Shown here piece after piece: positions 32,892-34,444 of a stretch of 34,444 nucleotides of DNA; the stretch's first letter is position 1; each line of letters starts with the position of its first letter. Origin of the DNA: an uncultured Lachnospiraceae bacterium (GTDB lineage Bacteria > Bacillota > Clostridia > Lachnospirales > Lachnospiraceae); the NCBI GenBank assembly GCA_948470755.1, contig CAOKPU010000033.1, positions 1 through 34,444 of the forward strand. Reading direction: 5' to 3'. The translations under genes and the position numbers were made by a program. The notes beneath the pieces were generated by a model, which saw nothing but the letters and a program-made list of their open reading frames with translations, was not told where the DNA came from and ran no database searches.

Positions 32892-34178
32892 ATGCCGGAG
32901 GATAAAAAGAATAGGGAATGGAAAGAAGCGGCAGGATGGAAGAGAGGGGACAGGGGAAACGGGAATAATGGTAAAGAGTGGGAAAAAGGCGAAAGGATAT
33001 GGAAGCGCGATATAGAGAATGGCAAAAGCTTATGCAGGGCATTTGGAGAATGCGGAGGCTGCCAAATGCTTCATTTGCCGTACGAAAAGCAATTGAAACG
33101 GAAAGTAAAAGAAACGGGGAAATTATTGGAACCCTATGTTAAATTGGAAGGCATTATAGGAATGGAGGAGCCGGAGCATTACCGGAATAAAGTAAATGCC
33201 GCCTTTACTCATGACAGGCAAGGAAAACCATTGTCGGGGGTGTATAAGGAAGGGACCCATTATATCATTCCTATTAATAAATGCGTGTTGGAAAACGAGA
33301 AAGCGGATGAGATTGTCGGATCGATCCGGGAACTGCTTCCGTCTTTTAAAATAAAAACATATGATGAGGATACAGGGTATGGCTTATTTCGCCATGTCAT
33401 GGTAAGAATTGGACAGGCTACGGGACAGATTATGGTGGTGTTGGTGCTGTCATCTCCCATTTTGCCGTCAAAAAACAATTTTGTTAAAGCATTGCTGAAA
33501 CGTCATCCGGAAATTACAACAATCCTGATTAACGTAAATGAGCGGAAAACCAGTATGGTGCTTGGGGAAAACGGGCAGGTGCTTTATGGGAAAGGATATA
33601 TTGAGGATGTGCTGTGCGGGATTACATTCAGAATATCGCCGAAATCATTTTATCAAGTCAATACGGTCCAAACGGAAAAATTGTATTACAAAGCAATGGA
33701 GTATGCAAAACTTACGGGGAAAGAAACAGTGCTGGATGCATATTGCGGGATTGGAACGATTGGAATGGTTGCAGCAGGTAAAGCAAAGCAGGTGATAGGT
33801 GTAGAATTAAATGAGGATGCAGTCAGGGACGCTGTTTCTAATGCGAGACGTAACAAGATAAAAAATATTGAATTTTATCAAAAAGATGCCGGGGAGTTTA
33901 TGGTTCAGCTTGCGGAACAAGGGGAACATGTGGATACAGTATTTATGGATCCGCCCAGAACAGGAAGCGATGAAGTATTCCTAAGTTCTCTTGTAAAACT
34001 TGCCCCGAAAAAGGTGGTATATATTTCCTGCAATCCTGAAACTTTGGCGAGGGATTTGGCTTATATGGTGAAGCAAGGATACCGGGCGGTCAGAGGAATG
34101 TGTGTGGATATGTTTCCGTTTTGCGGGCATGTTGAGGTCGTGATAATGATGACGTATTGTGGTGATAGGAAGAAATAA
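32892..34178 (+). CDS. rlmD: 23S rRNA (uracil-C5)-methyltransferase, RlmD/RumA family, TRAM-less
   Basis: It uses SAM to methylate a uracil of 23S rRNA. The [4Fe-4S] cluster cysteines appear in LCRAFGECGGCQMLH and INKCVLENE. The substrate-binding segment is KSFYQVNTVQTEKLY. The SAM motif is LDAYCGIGTIGM and VELNEDAV. The catalytic part is MDPPRTG and, near the C-terminus, YISCNPETLARDLAYM with the nucleophilic cysteine. No TRAM domain precedes the cysteines. Instead there is a basic, low-complexity region. I start at the ATG with GGGAG 6 bases upstream; longer in-frame starts exist at 32760 (ATG) and 32625 (TTG). Confidence 0.92.
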   Translation: MPEDKKNREWKEAAGWKRGDRGNGNNGKEWEKGERIWKRDIENGKSLCRAFGECGGCQMLHLPYEKQLKRKVKETGKLLEPYVKLEGIIGMEEPEHYRNKVNAAFTHDRQGKPLSGVYKEGTHYIIPINKCVLENEKADEIVGSIRELLPSFKIKTYDEDTGYGLFRHVMVRIGQATGQIMVVLVLSSPILPSKNNFVKALLKRHPEITTILINVNERKTSMVLGENGQVLYGKGYIEDVLCGITFRISPKSFYQVNTVQTEKLYYKAMEYAKLTGKETVLDAYCGIGTIGMVAAGKAKQVIGVELNEDAVRDAVSNARRNKIKNIEFYQKDAGEFMVQLAEQGEHVDTVFMDPPRTGSDEVFLSSLVKLAPKKVVYISCNPETLARDLAYMVKQGYRAVRGMCVDMFPFCGHVEVVIMMTYCGDRKK

Positions 34179-34243
34179 TAAGAGAGAGTTTCAAGTTCTG
34201 TGTAAACTGAAAAAACTGACATAAGATATGTTATTAGTTTCTA

Positions 34244-34281
34244 AGGGACAAAGCCATTTTTTCAGGCTTTGTCTCTTTCCT
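34244..34281 (+). terminator. Terminator after rlmD
   Basis: GACAAAGCC and GGCTTTGTC (34247-34255 and 34265-34273) form a perfect stem extended by G-U pairing, with a short T-rich tail. Confidence 0.7.
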
Positions 34282-34320
34282 GTATTATAATCCAGATTTT
34301 ATGCATGTCAAGCAGGGCTG

Positions 34321-34388
34321 CTGCGGTAGGATAACCGCAGAAAGTTAAAATAATGTTACAAAGGGAATGGTTTGTCCATTCCTTTTTT
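34321..34388 (+). terminator. Second hairpin and terminator near the window end
   Basis: CTGCGGT/ACCGCAG (34321-34340) is followed by GGAATGG/CCATTCC (34364-34382) with a run of seven T. The sequence after it is A+T-rich and may be the promoter of the next gene. Confidence 0.75.
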
Positions 34389-34444
34389 TAATTTCATTTG
34401 ATATACTTATTTTAGAACGTATATAGCAAAGGATGAATAAATAT

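Noticed and set aside
1-34444. CRISPR array or rRNA genes
   Set aside because: No regularly spaced identical repeats and no rRNA-like sequence were seen.

Overview
The window looks like chromosomal DNA of a Firmicute of class Clostridia, most likely Lachnospiraceae. The reasons are the infC-rpmI-rplT operon style, a T-box controlled thrS, strong AGGAGG ribosome binding sites, sigma-A promoters with 17-bp spacers, a DUF1540 protein, a C_GCAxxG_C_C protein and a tRNA gene without encoded CCA. The assignment is inferred from gene families and style. There is no rRNA gene in the window.

Layout. 1-1600: the window edge with two tight palindromes, a probably 5'-truncated gene, and a decayed IS91-family transposase. 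1804-8238: a complete four-gene Wadjet (JetABCD) anti-plasmid defence operon. 8391-9624: a small unknown gene, a DUF5655 remnant and a DUF1801-DUF1905 protein. 10165-21671: mostly housekeeping genes. These are a SEC-C protein, a C_GCAxxG_C_C protein, thrS behind a T-box with a small membrane protein gene between them, a GT39-like glycosyltransferase, a DUF1540 protein, a candidate structured RNA, a secreted protein, infC (AUU start) with rpmI and rplT behind an attenuator leader, pepD, an AI-2E family permease and tRNA-Pro(AGG).

21717-30290 is an A+T-rich accessory island directly downstream of the tRNA gene. Its centre is two divergent transcription units. The minus-strand unit encodes an unknown 180-aa protein, an 852-aa (or 876-aa) single-chain polymerase-like protein with the DxDGD motif and the flanking motifs of the two-barrel family (cellular RNA-dependent RNA polymerases and phage YonO-type RNA polymerases), and a 282-aa protein with a C-terminal zinc ribbon. 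The plus-strand unit encodes a sigma-70-like protein and a DUF262/ParB-like protein. It is transcribed from a near-consensus promoter with one LexA-type GAAC-N4-GTTC box inside its spacer and a second box just upstream. I read this as a possible DNA-damage-controlled system built around a non-canonical polymerase, and it is the most interesting part of the window. No integrase, capsid or conjugation gene is seen with it.

30302-34444 returns to ordinary genes: a DUF6512-like membrane protein, a small protein coupled to an alpha/beta hydrolase, and an RlmD-type 23S rRNA methyltransferase without a TRAM domain. A family of long GC-rich palindromes, whole or half, recurs at about 9.9, 16.0, 16.3, 30.2 and 31.1 kb.
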